Shown here one piece after another: positions 36,277-45,954 of a stretch of DNA of 64,000 nt. The notes below the pieces were generated by a model, which was not told the origin of the DNA, searched no databases, and worked only from the letters and a program-made list of their open reading frames with translations. The stretch comes from Lutibacter sp. B1 (GTDB lineage Bacteria; Bacteroidota; Bacteroidia; Flavobacteriales; Flavobacteriaceae), in NCBI RefSeq assembly GCF_012524075.1, contig NZ_JAAZUI010000003.1, forward strand, positions 124,001 to 188,000, written 5' to 3'. The translations under genes and the position numbers were made by a program. How positions within the stretch are numbered: position 1 is the stretch's first letter; each line of letters begins with the position of its first letter.

Positions 36277-38658
36277 TTAGAATGAATAGGATACAATTGC
36301 TGCAAATGTTCTTGGATCTGTTTGGTTTATAAAACTAGTTCTATAGGCGTTATAACCTATTTCATCAAATACATTATTTGCAGTAACTTTTAAATTCCAA
36401 TTTTCATTAAACTTATAATTTGCTTGAATGTTAACAAGTGTATATTCATCTACATCAAACGGTTTTTGATTTGGTACAATTCCTTCATGAGTTACTGGTC
36501 CGGCTGACCAATCGTTTATTGGTCGCTTCCCTGTATAATAAGCACCGGCACCTAAAGATAATCCTTCTAAATTTCCTCTAAAATGATAATTACCATACAC
36601 ATTAAAAGTGTGTTTTGGTGTGTTTAATGGTGCTGAGCCATAAACGTAAGAAGTATGTTTTTTATATTGTGCATCAATGTATGAATATCCTGTAATAACT
36701 TCAAAGTTTTCTAATATTCTACCGGTTAATTCAACTTCAATACCTTGACGTTGATCATTACCACCTTTTTCATAAAACCCGGTAGCTACCCAGTTTTCAT
36801 CATAAACAGGAAGATTAATATCTTTATTATTTATTTTAAATAAAGTAAGGTTAAAACGTAAGCGATTGTTTAACCAATTGGTTTTAACACCGGCTTCAAG
36901 TTGATCGTAGCGCTCATTACCTAGTTCTTTGCCATTTTCACTTAATCTTGAAGCTGTTCTTGGGTAAGAACTGTTTGTGTAAGAAGCAAATATATTTACA
37001 TTTTCAATAGGTGTAAAAATAACTCCTGCTATTGGATTGAATGCATCACTTGTATTATTTTCTGTTGCATTTATGGTTTCTGTTGAACTGTAACGTAAAC
37101 CTAAAAAGGTTTTAAACCAAGAGTTAAAAGTTATAACATCTTGAGCAACAAAACCAATTGATTTTGATTCTGCTCCACCCGTGCTTGCTGCTCCAAACTC
37201 AATAGTAGATGGTAATGTTATACTATTGTTTTTACTAAAAACATCAATTACATCTACGTTTCTGGCAGATTGACTAAAACTACTATATTTTGTTGTTCTG
37301 TAATCAAATCCTACCTGAAAAGTGTGTTTGAGAGATCCTGTTTCAATGTTATCTCCAATTAAATCAAATTGTATCACGCTGTTATCATCACTACGCGTAG
37401 AAATACCATAATTTCTATTTCTTAAATTATAAATAGGCTCATCGTCTTGTACTACAACGTTACCAAGACTTGCTCCTTTGTCATCTAAATCTAAAGCAGA
37501 TTTATAATAAGCTCCTTTTAAAGTCAATTTATCACTTAATGCTCTGTCAAAACGAATTGCGTAGGTAGTGTTTTTAGTAATAGACCTGTCATTTTTGTAA
37601 CCAATAAAAATATCATGTGGTAAATCGTAAATGGCATTTATATCATTTTCATCTAAATTTACGGTACCTAAGTCCGGAGTACGGCTATCGTCAAAATAGT
37701 CCATTTCAAAAGTAACTGTAGTTTTATCATCTATTTTCCATTGCAATGAAGGATTGATATAAAAGCGCTCTGATGAAATTCCTTTTCTATAATTATCACC
37801 TCTTTCCAAAGCACCATTTATTCTAAAAGCCAATGTTTCGTTATTGTTAAGTGGCCCATAAACATCAAAAGACGGACGAACTTGACCATAACTTCCAACT
37901 CTTAATGAGGCATTGCCTCCAAATTCATATTTAGGAGTTTTTGTAACAATATTAATTACACCACCCGGACTTCCTAAATCTGTAGCAACACCTTGTGTAA
38001 TAGAAGCAGCTCCTTTTAATACTTGAATATTATCAACACCTTGCATATCGGTTAAAATTCCAACTCCTCTAAAATCAGAGTGTATTCGAACTCCGTTTTT
38101 TAGAATTGGAATTCCTCTAAAACCTCTTGACGACATACTTTCTCTTTTATTCCCATACGTAGCAAAGGTATATACACCGGGAACGTTTTTAGTTGCTTCA
38201 GAAATTGTTAAAGCACCTTGATCTTTTATAAGTTTATCTGAAATTACAGAGATACTTTGTATCTGTTCATAAGGTTCTAATGGTAAGCGAGTTAGTGTTT
38301 CGATTTTATCAGGATGTTTAAATCTGTTTCCAAAAACCTCTACTTGTTCTAATTCTGTATCATTTTCAAGGTTGAAATGAATATTAAAAGCTTCATTTTC
38401 TTTTAGAATAATTTGTTTACGTAAAGTTTTATAACCAACAGCACTAATTCTAATACTATGTGTTCCTATAGGAACTTTCGAAATTTGAAAAACACCATCT
38501 TCATTAGCAGAAGTGCCTTTATGTAAGTTTTCAATAATAATGTGTGCGAAAGGTACAGGATTATTTTGTTTATCTAAAACAGTACCGTTAATTTCTGATT
38601 GTTGTGAGTAAGCGGCTTGAAGGCTTAAAAATACAAGGAATAATAATTTTTTATACAT
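36277..38658 (-). CDS. TonB-dependent siderophore receptor
   Basis: Outer-membrane receptor of 793 residues. A signal peptide (1-19) is followed by a carboxypeptidase-like regulatory domain (about 22-100; GTVLDKQNNPVPFAHIIIEN), a plug domain (about 125-235; ISEATKNVPGVYTFATYGNK, then SRGFRG, GGVINIVTK) and a 22-strand barrel ending in Phe (VSYSF). This is the FhuA/FecA-type siderophore family. I start it at 38658 (MYKKLLFLVFLSLQ) because the signal peptide begins there. The 5' region has an iron-type operator candidate, and the PepSY gene follows. Confidence 0.93.
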   Translation of the reverse strand: MYKKLLFLVFLSLQAAYSQQSEINGTVLDKQNNPVPFAHIIIENLHKGTSANEDGVFQISKVPIGTHSIRISAVGYKTLRKQIILKENEAFNIHFNLENDTELEQVEVFGNRFKHPDKIETLTRLPLEPYEQIQSISVISDKLIKDQGALTISEATKNVPGVYTFATYGNKRESMSSRGFRGIPILKNGVRIHSDFRGVGILTDMQGVDNIQVLKGAASITQGVATDLGSPGGVINIVTKTPKYEFGGNASLRVGSYGQVRPSFDVYGPLNNNETLAFRINGALERGDNYRKGISSERFYINPSLQWKIDDKTTVTFEMDYFDDSRTPDLGTVNLDENDINAIYDLPHDIFIGYKNDRSITKNTTYAIRFDRALSDKLTLKGAYYKSALDLDDKGASLGNVVVQDDEPIYNLRNRNYGISTRSDDNSVIQFDLIGDNIETGSLKHTFQVGFDYRTTKYSSFSQSARNVDVIDVFSKNNSITLPSTIEFGAASTGGAESKSIGFVAQDVITFNSWFKTFLGLRYSSTETINATENNTSDAFNPIAGVIFTPIENVNIFASYTNSSYPRTASRLSENGKELGNERYDQLEAGVKTNWLNNRLRFNLTLFKINNKDINLPVYDENWVATGFYEKGGNDQRQGIEVELTGRILENFEVITGYSYIDAQYKKHTSYVYGSAPLNTPKHTFNVYGNYHFRGNLEGLSLGAGAYYTGKRPINDWSAGPVTHEGIVPNQKPFDVDEYTLVNIQANYKFNENWNLKVTANNVFDEIGYNAYRTSFINQTDPRTFAAIVSYSF

Positions 38659-38673
38659 ATTGTTTTTATTTAG

Positions 38674-38743
38674 ACTTATTATAAATAAGTGCAAATATAT
38701 ATTTAAAAATTGATTTATAAAAATTATTTAGAACGATTTTAAA
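38674..38743 (-). promoter_or_regulatory. Regulatory region of the siderophore receptor
   Basis: On the minus strand there is a -7 box TATATTTG (38692-38699). A palindrome ACTTATT-ata-AATAAGT (38674-38690) lies at the expected start of transcription. A site TTTAGAAC-g-ATTTTAAA (38727-38743) sits upstream and matches the sufS operator at 15 of 17 positions; its extended palindrome reaches ATTATTTA...TAAATAAT. Confidence 0.55.
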
Positions 38744-38879
38744 TAATATTTTACATTTTGTAAAAATGAAGTGTTGTAGTTATTACTTTATAAAGATTTA
38801 TATAATAATTCATTAACTATACATACTATTGATTACTAAGTTAATTGGTTATATTTGTTAAAATAAAAAATGAATTTTA

Positions 38880-40229
38880 ATGAAAAAATTAGCCTATTTT
38901 TTAATTCCTATACTGGTAATTGGCATAGCTGTTACTGTTTATAATAATTATCCTAAACTAGATATTGTTACAGGTTTTGCTGCTAAAAGTGTTTGTTCTT
39001 GCACATTTGAAGCAGGTAGAGATTTAAAATCTATAGAAGAAGGAGATAATGATGTAAATATGGTTGAAAAAGCAAAAAATACAATTAATAAAGATGAAAA
39101 ATCGGTTACATCAACGTTTTTTGGATTAAAAAAACGGAAAGCTGTTTATAAAGAAGGTGTTGGGTGTGTGCTTATTTCAGATGAATCGCATATACAAAAA
39201 CGTGATATTTTTAAGCCAAATAGATATATAGTTATCAACAATAAAATTCCTTATCCTTATGGTTCTAAGAAGCAAAAAGATACCATTTTTGAAAATATTG
39301 ATTACGATAAATTGAAAATTGCAGTTGAAAACGCTTTTGATAAAGAAGGAGAAATTAAGAAAAGAACAAGAGCGGTTGTTGTAATTTATAATAATCAAAT
39401 TATTGCCGAAAAATATGCTCCCGGTTTTACAAAAGATACTAAATTGTTAGGTTGGTCTATGACCAAAAGTATTGTTAGTGCCGTTATTGGTGTTCTTGAA
39501 AAACAAGGTAAAATAAATGTAAATCAAGCTAATTTATTTGCTGAATGGCAAAATGATGAGCGTTCTAAAATAACACTAAACAATTTATTACAAATGAATA
39601 GTGGTTTAGAGTGGGTTGAAGATTACAATAATATATCTGATGTTACCAAAATGCTGTTTTTGGATGAAGATATGACCAAAACGCAACTAAATAAACCATT
39701 GGTTGGCGAGCCAAATAACACATGGAATTATTCTTCGGGAACTACAAATTTATTATCGGGTTTTGTTCGTAATCAATTTAAAACACCTCAAGAATATTTG
39801 GATTTTTGGTATACAGAATTGATTGATAAAATAGGGATGAATTCTATGGTAATTGAAACCGATTTAAGCGGTAATTATATAGCTTCTTCTTACGGATGGG
39901 CAACTGCCCGTGATTGGGCTAAATTTGGTTTGTTGTATTTACATAAAGGCAATTGGAACGGTGAACAAATTTTAAACGAATCGTGGATTGACTATACGGT
40001 AACTCCTACAAATGGATCAAATGGAGCTTACGGAGCTCAATTTTGGTTAAATGCAGGAGGAGTTTATCCAAATGTGCCAAAAGATTTGTTTTCATGCAAT
40101 GGCTACCAAGGGCAGCACGTGTTTGTAATTCCTTCAAAAAATATGGTTATTGTCAGGTTTGGTTTAACTGAGAATCCCGAGTTTGATTTTGATACTTTTT
40201 TAAGTGAAATAATTCAAAATATTCACTAA
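38880..40229 (+). CDS. Serine beta-lactamase-like hydrolase
   Basis: Membrane-anchored serine hydrolase of 449 residues. It has an N-terminal helix (about 4-22) and a class C beta-lactamase/6-aminohexanoate hydrolase fold with SxxK motif SMTK in GWSMTKSIVSAVIG and the YSS motif in NYSSGTTNLLSG, plus GYQGQHVFVIP near the end. Such enzymes act as esterases, amidases or peptidases; the substrate cannot be called. It is transcribed alone, with a long hairpin behind it. Confidence 0.88.
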   Translation: MKKLAYFLIPILVIGIAVTVYNNYPKLDIVTGFAAKSVCSCTFEAGRDLKSIEEGDNDVNMVEKAKNTINKDEKSVTSTFFGLKKRKAVYKEGVGCVLISDESHIQKRDIFKPNRYIVINNKIPYPYGSKKQKDTIFENIDYDKLKIAVENAFDKEGEIKKRTRAVVVIYNNQIIAEKYAPGFTKDTKLLGWSMTKSIVSAVIGVLEKQGKINVNQANLFAEWQNDERSKITLNNLLQMNSGLEWVEDYNNISDVTKMLFLDEDMTKTQLNKPLVGEPNNTWNYSSGTTNLLSGFVRNQFKTPQEYLDFWYTELIDKIGMNSMVIETDLSGNYIASSYGWATARDWAKFGLLYLHKGNWNGEQILNESWIDYTVTPTNGSNGAYGAQFWLNAGGVYPNVPKDLFSCNGYQGQHVFVIPSKNMVIVRFGLTENPEFDFDTFLSEIIQNIH

Positions 40230-40260
40230 AAAGCAGGTATTAAATTTTTCATTTCAGTAT

Positions 40261-40346
40261 AATACATGCATTCTAAATATGTTAAAAATATAAAGTTGCA
40301 AATAATTAACATAATTTAATTATTTGCAACTTTTATTGCATGTATT
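40261..40346. terminator. Long two-part hairpin after the serine hydrolase gene
   Basis: A perfect 18-base stem (40292-40309 with 40316-40333, loop cataat) is enclosed by a second ten-base stem AATACATGCA/TGCATGTATT (40261-40270 with 40337-40346). There is no clear U-run after the outer stem. It may end transcription or stabilise the 3' end. Confidence 0.55.
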
Positions 40347-40453
40347 CATGTATTTTGAAATTTTAGACACCTTTTTCTATAAAATAATAAAGTTTTTTTA
40401 TTAAATAATTAAGAAAAACATATTGTTAAATATGAATAGTAAAAATAAAATTA

Positions 40454-40534
40454 ACCCATTTATTTATTAAAATGGGTAGTTTGTTAAGAAACTTAAAAAT
40501 AGGATTATTGGGTTCTAAAATTTATATATTTTTG
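40454..40534 (+). promoter_or_regulatory. Hairpin and promoter upstream of the LuxR gene
   Basis: ACCCATTT/AAATGGGT (40454-40477) forms an eight-base-arm hairpin. Downstream, TTG (40508-40510) and TATTTTTG (40527-40534) make a promoter with 16-base spacing. The leader to the ATG at 40648 is about 110 bases and AT-rich. The remaining part of 40347-40647 shows no gene. Confidence 0.5.
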
Positions 40535-40647
40535 CGACCGATTTCAAAAAAATAACCGGTTAATACTCAAATGCAATAATTTAAATAATAGAGTGTTTAA
40601 TCATTATTGAGGTCATTTTTGAAAAAAGTTTGAGCAAAATAGACAGA

Positions 40648-41370
40648 ATGGAGAAGTATAATAATTTAGTAAATCTTTGTATCGAAAATTTATCGGATAA
40701 ACTAAAATGTGAAGAATTTAAAAGTTGGTTTGAAAATTATCTGGATTTTTTCAAGCCTGATTTTATAACTATTTTAGATTTAAAAAATGAAAATAGAGTA
40801 ATTTTTAATGAAAATTTTAATTTCAAATTTGCAGAAGGAAAAGAAGAAACTATTGAAGGCATTATAAGTTCGGTTGATGAAGATCAAAAAGAGAAGATGT
40901 ATAAAATTGATAAAATAGTATATAAATTTGCGAAGAAGAACAGTTTTATTGATAGAAAATACTTGTTTCATATGTTATTTACAGCAAGTTTTGAAGGAGA
41001 ATCTAAAACATATTTAAGAGATATTTACGTATTATCAAACGGGATTCTTTTAGTGTCACTAAAAAATGTATCTGTTTTAGCCGGAGTGCAAAAAAATATA
41101 AATGTAGATATTAAGCATTATAAAAATAATAAAGAAGTAATTGATAAAAATTTATTAAAGTTAAAGGAAGAAATAAATAAGGTTATAACTCCAAAAATTA
41201 ATTTAACCAAAAGAGAGCGAGAAATATTAGAATTAATTGCTGCAGGAAAAACCAGTGAAGAAATAGCTGAAACTTTATCAATATCTGTTTTTACGGTAAA
41301 TACACACAGGCAAAATATTATTAAAAAATTCAACGTTAAAAATACCGCAGCACTTATTCAATTGCTTTAG
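40648..41370 (+). CDS. LuxR-type transcriptional regulator
   Basis: Cytosolic regulator of 240 residues. The C-terminal GerE/LuxR helix-turn-helix spans about 183-240 (LTKREREILELIAAGKTSEE, TLSISVFTVNTHRQNIIKKF). The N-terminal 150 residues look like a divergent PAS-type sensor (FFKPDFITILDLKNENRVIF). No receiver domain is present, so it is not a response regulator of the classical kind. Start taken at the ATG at 40648; an in-frame TTG lies six codons upstream. It stands alone just before the surface-protein region and may control it. Confidence 0.85.
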   Translation: MEKYNNLVNLCIENLSDKLKCEEFKSWFENYLDFFKPDFITILDLKNENRVIFNENFNFKFAEGKEETIEGIISSVDEDQKEKMYKIDKIVYKFAKKNSFIDRKYLFHMLFTASFEGESKTYLRDIYVLSNGILLVSLKNVSVLAGVQKNINVDIKHYKNNKEVIDKNLLKLKEEINKVITPKINLTKREREILELIAAGKTSEEIAETLSISVFTVNTHRQNIIKKFNVKNTAALIQLL

Positions 41371-41521
41371 GTAAAATACTTAATTTTAAGTATGGTGTTT
41401 CAAAAAAAGAAGAATTAACTTAGGAGCAACACTTATTTACTGGCAATCTCTAAATGAAGCCCATAAAGACAAATAAAGTAAAAGAAAACTTTGCGGAGTA
41501 TTAAAACACTAAACAAAGTCT

Positions 41522-41550
41522 TTTGTATATAAAAATATAAGTTACTTTTG
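41522..41550 (+). promoter_or_regulatory. Promoter of the DUF11 surface protein gene
   Basis: TTTG (41522-41525) and TACTTTTG (41543-41550), 17 bases apart, match both consensus boxes. The ATG at 41606 is 55 bases downstream. Confidence 0.65.
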
Positions 41551-41605
41551 TACAGTGTATTACATTTTTATCAAAAAAAGATACACGCTAATCAAATTAT
41601 CATTC

Positions 41606-44600
41606 ATGAAAAAAGAATACGTTATAAATTTTATTTCCAAAATAAAAAATATAAAAACTTTATTAATTATAGTTGTAATATATTTATTTAATACAAATAT
41701 AACTACAGCACAATGTACAGATTGTACTGTAACAGGACCAACAAGTGGAGATGTTACTGTTCCTGCCAATTCGGTTATGTGTTTTACATCTGGAGCGAGT
41801 ATCAATAATATTACTTTTGCCGACAACAGCAAAATTTGTATTGCATCAGGTGTTACTGTTTACATTAATATCAACACAAATTCTACAACAGGAAACAATA
41901 TTGATATAGAAGTATATGGTACTTTACAGTTTAGTAATCCACCCGATTTTAAGGCTAATGTAGATATAACTGTTCATGAAGGTGGAGTTCTCAACTCAGG
42001 GAAAAATGGGAAATCTGATATTAAATTTAGTGGTACAGGTAGTAATACCCTATTAAATAATGGAGAATTTAATGTCAACGTTTTAACATTTTCAGGATCA
42101 ACTCAAACCAATACAGTAGATAATTATGGTACTATGAATATTGGTAGCAATGTTAACCTTGAAAGTTCTACTACTCAATTTAGAAATGAAGGTGAATTAT
42201 ATATAGGTCAAAGTTTTAATAGTAACAGTTATAGTAGTTATGTTAATTGCGGTTATGTTAATACAGGAACTTCTTTTAATTTGCAAGGAAGCCTAGTTAT
42301 TAATACAGGTACTTTTATTTCAAATGGAGGAGCGATAGACTTTAGTAATTCACTATCAAGATTTGAAAATTACGGTGAAGTAAGTGTGGGTAGTGTCAAC
42401 TTAGGCGGAAATGGTAGTACTATATACAACCAAGGGTTATTTACATTATCAAGCAATTTTCAAAATGATGGTAATTTAACAGGACCAACGGATGATACTA
42501 AAAAAGGTTATTTTGTAGTGGGAGCTGCCGGAGCTATGAATAGCGGAACCATTGGCCCTAATCTCGATTTTAAAAATATAAGCGTTTCGCCAAATACTAA
42601 TGCAGCAAGCGTATTTGGTAACAATGTGGGAAGCCTTACTTTTAAGACGAATGTAACATATGATTGCCAGGCAAAAGGTACTTGTTCCGCTCCACAAGTT
42701 ACAACAGGTGTAAATTGCCCATTAATAGATGGTACATTGGTTACTTGTAATATAGAAGATGTTGGTCTTACCAATGTAACTTGTAGTAACAATGGAACAA
42801 CAGGTTTGTCGTCCGATGATACGTTTACATTTACATTAAACCCAACAGGAACTAATCTTAGTCCAACATATTCCATAACGGGTGATATTGAACGTTCAAA
42901 TATACCTTATGGTACACCGGTAAATTTTGGACCTTATGCTATTTTAGGAGGTACAATTAATATAACCATTACAGACGCGTATAATTTTTGCTCAACAGAA
43001 TTATCAATTTCCCCACCGGGGACTTGTTCCGTTCCCGCATATACAACAGATACAGATGGCGATGGCATTACCGATGATATAGATTTAGATATTGATGGCG
43101 ATGGAATTCCTAATTCTCAAGAGCTGAGCGATTGTGTATCTTCAGCCGACACATTTTTAGAAACATTTGGAGCAGGTTCAAATTTTGGTGCAGAAAGTCA
43201 AATTTTACCAGGTTCAACATCTTACTTATATCGATCAAATATTGATTCTAATAACAATTACTTGGAAGATGGACAATATACATTTGCAAATTCTCCACAG
43301 GCAACTCACTGGGATTGGCAGGATATGGAAGACCATACTGAAGGAGATGTAAATGGCTATATGATGGTGGTAAACGCAGCGTTTGAACCAGGCGAATTTT
43401 ATAGGGTTGCGGTTGATGTTGAGCCAAATACTTATTATGAATTTTCAGCTTGGTTGGTTGTGGTGAATTCCCAAGAAACTGTTGATAGGTATTGTGGTGC
43501 CGATTTGGTTTTGGCTGATGCGAAATTTCAAGTGGAAAACAGTTCTGGGATAATTGGTTCTACTGTAACAGGTGAAATTCCTTTTTCAGATCCGGCTGAA
43601 TGGGATAAATACCAATTTACATTTAAAACAGGAGCAACTGATACTTCCATAGATATAGTATTAATCAATAACGCTCCGGGTGGTTGTGGTAACGATTTGG
43701 CAATTGATGATATACAATTAACCCCTTTATGTGATACCGATGGCGATGGTGTATTAAATCATTATGATTTAGATGCCGATAACGATGGAATTCATGATCT
43801 TTTAGAAGCCGGTGGAACAGATGCTGATAACGATGGATTAACTGATAATTTTATCGACGTTAATCGCAATGGATTAAATGATGCCTATGATTATGAATGT
43901 ACCGGTTTAATAACTACTACAGGATATGCAGTATCTTCTCCTTCAAACAGTGGAGCTTCCAATCCTACAAATGCGTTGGGAGAACCTGATAATACGCTTG
44001 CTGTTTTAGATAGAGGAAACGAATATGTTGTGCTGGAGTTGCAAAATATCGTTCCATCAGGAACAGTTATTACTTTAAGACATAATAGGACAAATGGAAC
44101 AAGAGCTACAAGTGTAAGAGTAGAACAATCTTTAGATGGAAGTTCGTATTCAAATGCAAAAACATATAGCGCATCGTCAACCACATTTGTAAATAGTTCA
44201 TACACCTTAGCAGCTAATGCTAAATATATTAAAATAACAAACACTGGAGGAGGATGGAATCCTGCGGATATTGGTATTGACGCATTAAGCTATTCTTATA
44301 CTGTTGATCCTTGCGACGGTATAGTTGGAGTGCCTTTAACTATTCCTGATACTGATGCTGATGGGTTGCCTGATTATTTGGATTTAGACAGTGATGCTGA
44401 TGGATGTAGCGATTCTAACGAAGCTTATGTTTTAGATTCTTCTGTAGTAGTAGGAAATGCCGATGGAAATATTGCAGGAACAGATGATATGTATTATGGT
44501 ACATCACCAGTTTATGAAAATCCTGATGGTAGTGTTATGGGAGCTTCATACCCGGGAACAACTTCGGCAGTAACAGATAGTAGTGTTTATATAGCTTGTA

Positions 44601-44962
44601 GAGCCGATTTAGAGTTAACAAAAACAGTAGATAAAACTACACCAACTGTAGGAGAAACAATAATTTTTACTTTAACATTGGTAAATAATGGAGCAAGTGC
44701 TACTACTTTAGTTCAAGTAAAAGATCTTATGCCGGAAGGTTTAATGTATAATTCTGAAGGCACAGTTGTTCCATCAGGTACAACATATAATAGCACTACA
44801 GGAGTTTGGAATTTAGGAAATATAATTGTTAAAAGTGGAAATCAATATGTGTTAAAAATAGCAGCAGTTGTACAGCCAAATTGTGGAGACATTACAAACT
44901 TTGCAGAGGTAGTAAACAGTATTGTTATTGATTCTGATTCAACACCAAATAACAATCAATAA
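41606..44962 (+). CDS. Large secreted surface protein with TSP3-like and DUF11 domains, no sorting domain
   Basis: Protein of 1118 residues. A long signal peptide (ending NTNITTAQC, about 35) leads into Gly/Asn/Ser-rich beta-helix repeats (about 40-330). Three calcium-binding TSP3-like Asp-rich segments follow (DTDGDGITDDIDLDIDGDG near 490; DTDGDGVLNHYDLDADNDG; DTDADGLPDYLDLDSDADG), with a carbohydrate-binding-like domain and a discoidin-like domain (GYAVSSPSNSGASNPTNALG) between them, and a single DUF11 repeat at the end. DUF11 proteins of this type normally continue to a type IX secretion sorting domain; this one stops at DSDSTPNNNQ. It may be truncated. Start set at MKKEYVINF. Confidence 0.82.
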   Translation: MKKEYVINFISKIKNIKTLLIIVVIYLFNTNITTAQCTDCTVTGPTSGDVTVPANSVMCFTSGASINNITFADNSKICIASGVTVYININTNSTTGNNIDIEVYGTLQFSNPPDFKANVDITVHEGGVLNSGKNGKSDIKFSGTGSNTLLNNGEFNVNVLTFSGSTQTNTVDNYGTMNIGSNVNLESSTTQFRNEGELYIGQSFNSNSYSSYVNCGYVNTGTSFNLQGSLVINTGTFISNGGAIDFSNSLSRFENYGEVSVGSVNLGGNGSTIYNQGLFTLSSNFQNDGNLTGPTDDTKKGYFVVGAAGAMNSGTIGPNLDFKNISVSPNTNAASVFGNNVGSLTFKTNVTYDCQAKGTCSAPQVTTGVNCPLIDGTLVTCNIEDVGLTNVTCSNNGTTGLSSDDTFTFTLNPTGTNLSPTYSITGDIERSNIPYGTPVNFGPYAILGGTINITITDAYNFCSTELSISPPGTCSVPAYTTDTDGDGITDDIDLDIDGDGIPNSQELSDCVSSADTFLETFGAGSNFGAESQILPGSTSYLYRSNIDSNNNYLEDGQYTFANSPQATHWDWQDMEDHTEGDVNGYMMVVNAAFEPGEFYRVAVDVEPNTYYEFSAWLVVVNSQETVDRYCGADLVLADAKFQVENSSGIIGSTVTGEIPFSDPAEWDKYQFTFKTGATDTSIDIVLINNAPGGCGNDLAIDDIQLTPLCDTDGDGVLNHYDLDADNDGIHDLLEAGGTDADNDGLTDNFIDVNRNGLNDAYDYECTGLITTTGYAVSSPSNSGASNPTNALGEPDNTLAVLDRGNEYVVLELQNIVPSGTVITLRHNRTNGTRATSVRVEQSLDGSSYSNAKTYSASSTTFVNSSYTLAANAKYIKITNTGGGWNPADIGIDALSYSYTVDPCDGIVGVPLTIPDTDADGLPDYLDLDSDADGCSDSNEAYVLDSSVVVGNADGNIAGTDDMYYGTSPVYENPDGSVMGASYPGTTSAVTDSSVYIACRADLELTKTVDKTTPTVGETIIFTLTLVNNGASATTLVQVKDLMPEGLMYNSEGTVVPSGTTYNSTTGVWNLGNIIVKSGNQYVLKIAAVVQPNCGDITNFAEVVNSIVIDSDSTPNNNQ

Positions 44963-45651
44963 AAATAATAGTTTAAAAAAAGATTCCAAATTAAAAAGAA
45001 TATTGAGAGTCAGTCAGCCCAAATAAGGATAAATTATCGTATAATTTAAAATATTAATTTTCGCTTTTTTGTTTCAATTTTAATTGATAAAGAGTTTTTT
45101 TCCTTGTCTTTTTAAGTAAAATTTTATATTTAAATGTTAAATTATTGACACTTAAGAAACTAAAGTAGCATATTAATTGTTGGAATTATTGTAACTTTGC
45201 AGACTAAAAAAACTAAAAAAAGTCAAAATACTTAAACATCAGTATAGGTTACTAATATTCTGTACTATAACTTTGTTGCATTACCCACAAATCGTATAGT
45301 TTAACTAAAGCACCCTCTATATTATTTATTAAAAATAAAATAATGTAGCAAAATAAAATAGAGTATAAATGTGTTTTAAGTGTTTTTTTTGTAATGTTGT
45401 AACGCCTTGTTTTGTAGGTGAATGTACTAAAGTTAAGTTATTTTAAAGACAATTTATTAAAATAAATAAGCTGTTTGTTTACCAAAACAAGAAACTAGTT
45501 AAAAGTTTAAAAAATAACCAAAAATAAAAGTTTCGATAGTCTATTTTTGCACAGCAAAAAAGTAATAAAAAAGAAATTAGAATAATAAAAATAAAAAAAC
45601 TTATCAACATATAGTTAAGTTTTATAAATCAGTTAATTAAGCCCAATATGT
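44963..45651. other. AT-rich non-coding stretch between two surface-protein genes
   Basis: About 690 bases without a supportable ORF in any frame. It contains several -7-like boxes on the plus strand (TAACTTTG at 45192-45199 and 45268-45275, TATTTTTG at 45542-45549) but no good -33 partners. The last is the best candidate for driving the genes downstream. It may contain the decayed remainder of the preceding gene. Confidence 0.5.
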
Positions 45652-45954
45652 ATGAATAATTTTATTGAGTTTGTTTTTTGTTAATGGACATATCCAAGCT
45701 ATTGATATTGATGGTAATGGCATTGATGATTTATGCTATAAAAAGCTACCTGTTGTTGAAGAAACCTGTCCGGAAAAAAATAATATCCCATTAAATGTTT
45801 CGCTTTTTTCAGATTGTAATTACACCAACTTAGAAATAATTAAAATAGATGGTAATTCTAATTATGTTGTAAGAGAAGAAATTACATTAATTATTGCAAT
45901 ATTAATACACCAATAACAATTGAAGGAAGATTTAAAAAAATATATAGAAGATGA
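45652..45954 (+). pseudogene. Small gene broken by two frameshifts, directly before the adhesin
   Basis: Three overlapping frames read as one about 100-residue protein if two single-base slips are repaired. It begins MNNFIEFVF at 45652, continues from about 45680 as FVNGHIQAIDIDGNGIDDLC and CYKKLPVVEETCPEKNN, and after a second slip near 45890 ends NYCNINTPITIEGRFKKIYR-R and stop. The first shift lies in a T-run (near 45672-45680). The reconstructed stop TGA at 45952-45954 overlaps the ATG of the adhesin (ATGA), a normal coupling arrangement that supports the reading. Function unknown; the DIDGNGIDDL motif suggests a secreted calcium-binding-like piece. Confidence 0.5.

Noticed and set aside
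36266-36290. A TTTAGAATGAATAGG sequence similar to the sufS operator at the 3' end of the receptor gene
   Set aside because: Only one half-site fits and it lies over the stop codon, with no promoter in place.
45665-45916. An 83-residue open frame starting at TTG
   Set aside because: Not a free-standing gene: its continuation lies in another frame, so it is treated as the middle part of a broken gene.
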